Of a stretch of DNA of 64,000 bases, positions 63,938 through 64,000 are shown one piece after another. Position 1 is the stretch's first letter. Each line of letters starts with the position of its first letter. Position numbers and translations under genes: made by a program. Source of the DNA: Tetragonia tetragonoides (taxonomy: Eukaryota > Streptophyta > Magnoliopsida > Caryophyllales > Aizoaceae); NCBI GenBank assembly GCA_038025085.1, contig CM076142.1, forward strand, positions 13,311,501 to 13,375,500. The letters run 5' to 3'. The notes below the pieces were generated by a model that did no database searches, was not told the DNA's origin, and saw only the letters and a list, made by a program, of their open reading frames with translations.

Positions 63938-64000
63938 CTCCCTATGTTCCAAGTTTATCTTTACATTGGACTTTTAAGGTCAAAGTTTGTGAACTTTTAC
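63938..64000. mobile_element. Start of a Stowaway-like MITE cut by the window edge
   Basis: Begins TA|CTCCCTATGTTCCAAG, like the TIR of the other Stowaway copies. The right end is outside the window. Confidence 0.5.

Overview
This window is nuclear DNA of a flowering plant, most likely a core eudicot. The genes are split by GT-AG introns, the intergenic DNA is AT-rich, and the window is full of plant transposable elements. I could not fix the species. No tRNA, rRNA or CRISPR array was recognised.

Five protein genes are supported. Exon chains were built by hand from splice signals, reading frame and family resemblance. From left to right: (1) 4647-5644 (-), a group VII ethylene response factor with the N-terminal Met-Cys oxygen-sensing degron, 2 exons, 302 aa; (2) 8787-24306 (-), a guanylate-binding-protein-like large GTPase of the GBPL3 type, 14 exons, 1065 aa, with a 6.7 kb first intron; (3) 35976-39104 (+), cytosolic ribosomal protein L10 (uL16), 4 exons, 223 aa, with a ribosomal-protein-type promoter; (4) 40242-56868 (-), a plastid RelA/SpoT homologue of the RSH1 type, 24 exons, 853 aa, tail to tail with RPL10; (5) 63444-63671 (-), the last exon of a polygalacturonase that runs off the right edge. 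The genes are not an operon. Two of them (the oxygen-sensing ERF and the ppGpp-metabolism protein) belong to stress signalling, and the GBPL3 class is known from immunity.

The rest is mainly a layered record of transposition, and many insertions have readable target-site duplications (TSDs). There is a Helitron-like block (1617-4190). A 2.6 kb hAT element lies in GBPL3 intron 1 and carries a nested, TSD-flanked LINE-like copy that has only an ORF1-like gene. A nearly full-length but dead L1-type LINE (24612-31876) carries a 301 bp hAT MITE inside its RNase H region. A duplicated 3' end of RPL10 (32725-33565) lies upstream of the gene. Short SINE, LINE, hAT, Stowaway and Tourist insertions sit in RSH1 introns. 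A cluster of MITEs lies upstream of RSH1. A 2.8 kb mariner-type element (59710-62518) contains a retroposon and remnant ORFs.

The most novel-looking items are two. One is a ~0.57-0.60 kb retroposon family present as two full-length, TSD-flanked copies (7409-8007 and 59879-60445) that share a peptide-coding stretch and have no recognised parent. The other is the LINE-like family with only ORF1 (19916-21962, plus a 5'-truncated copy at 47282-47828). No new cellular pathway or defence system was seen. All assignments rest on reading the sequence; no database search was run.
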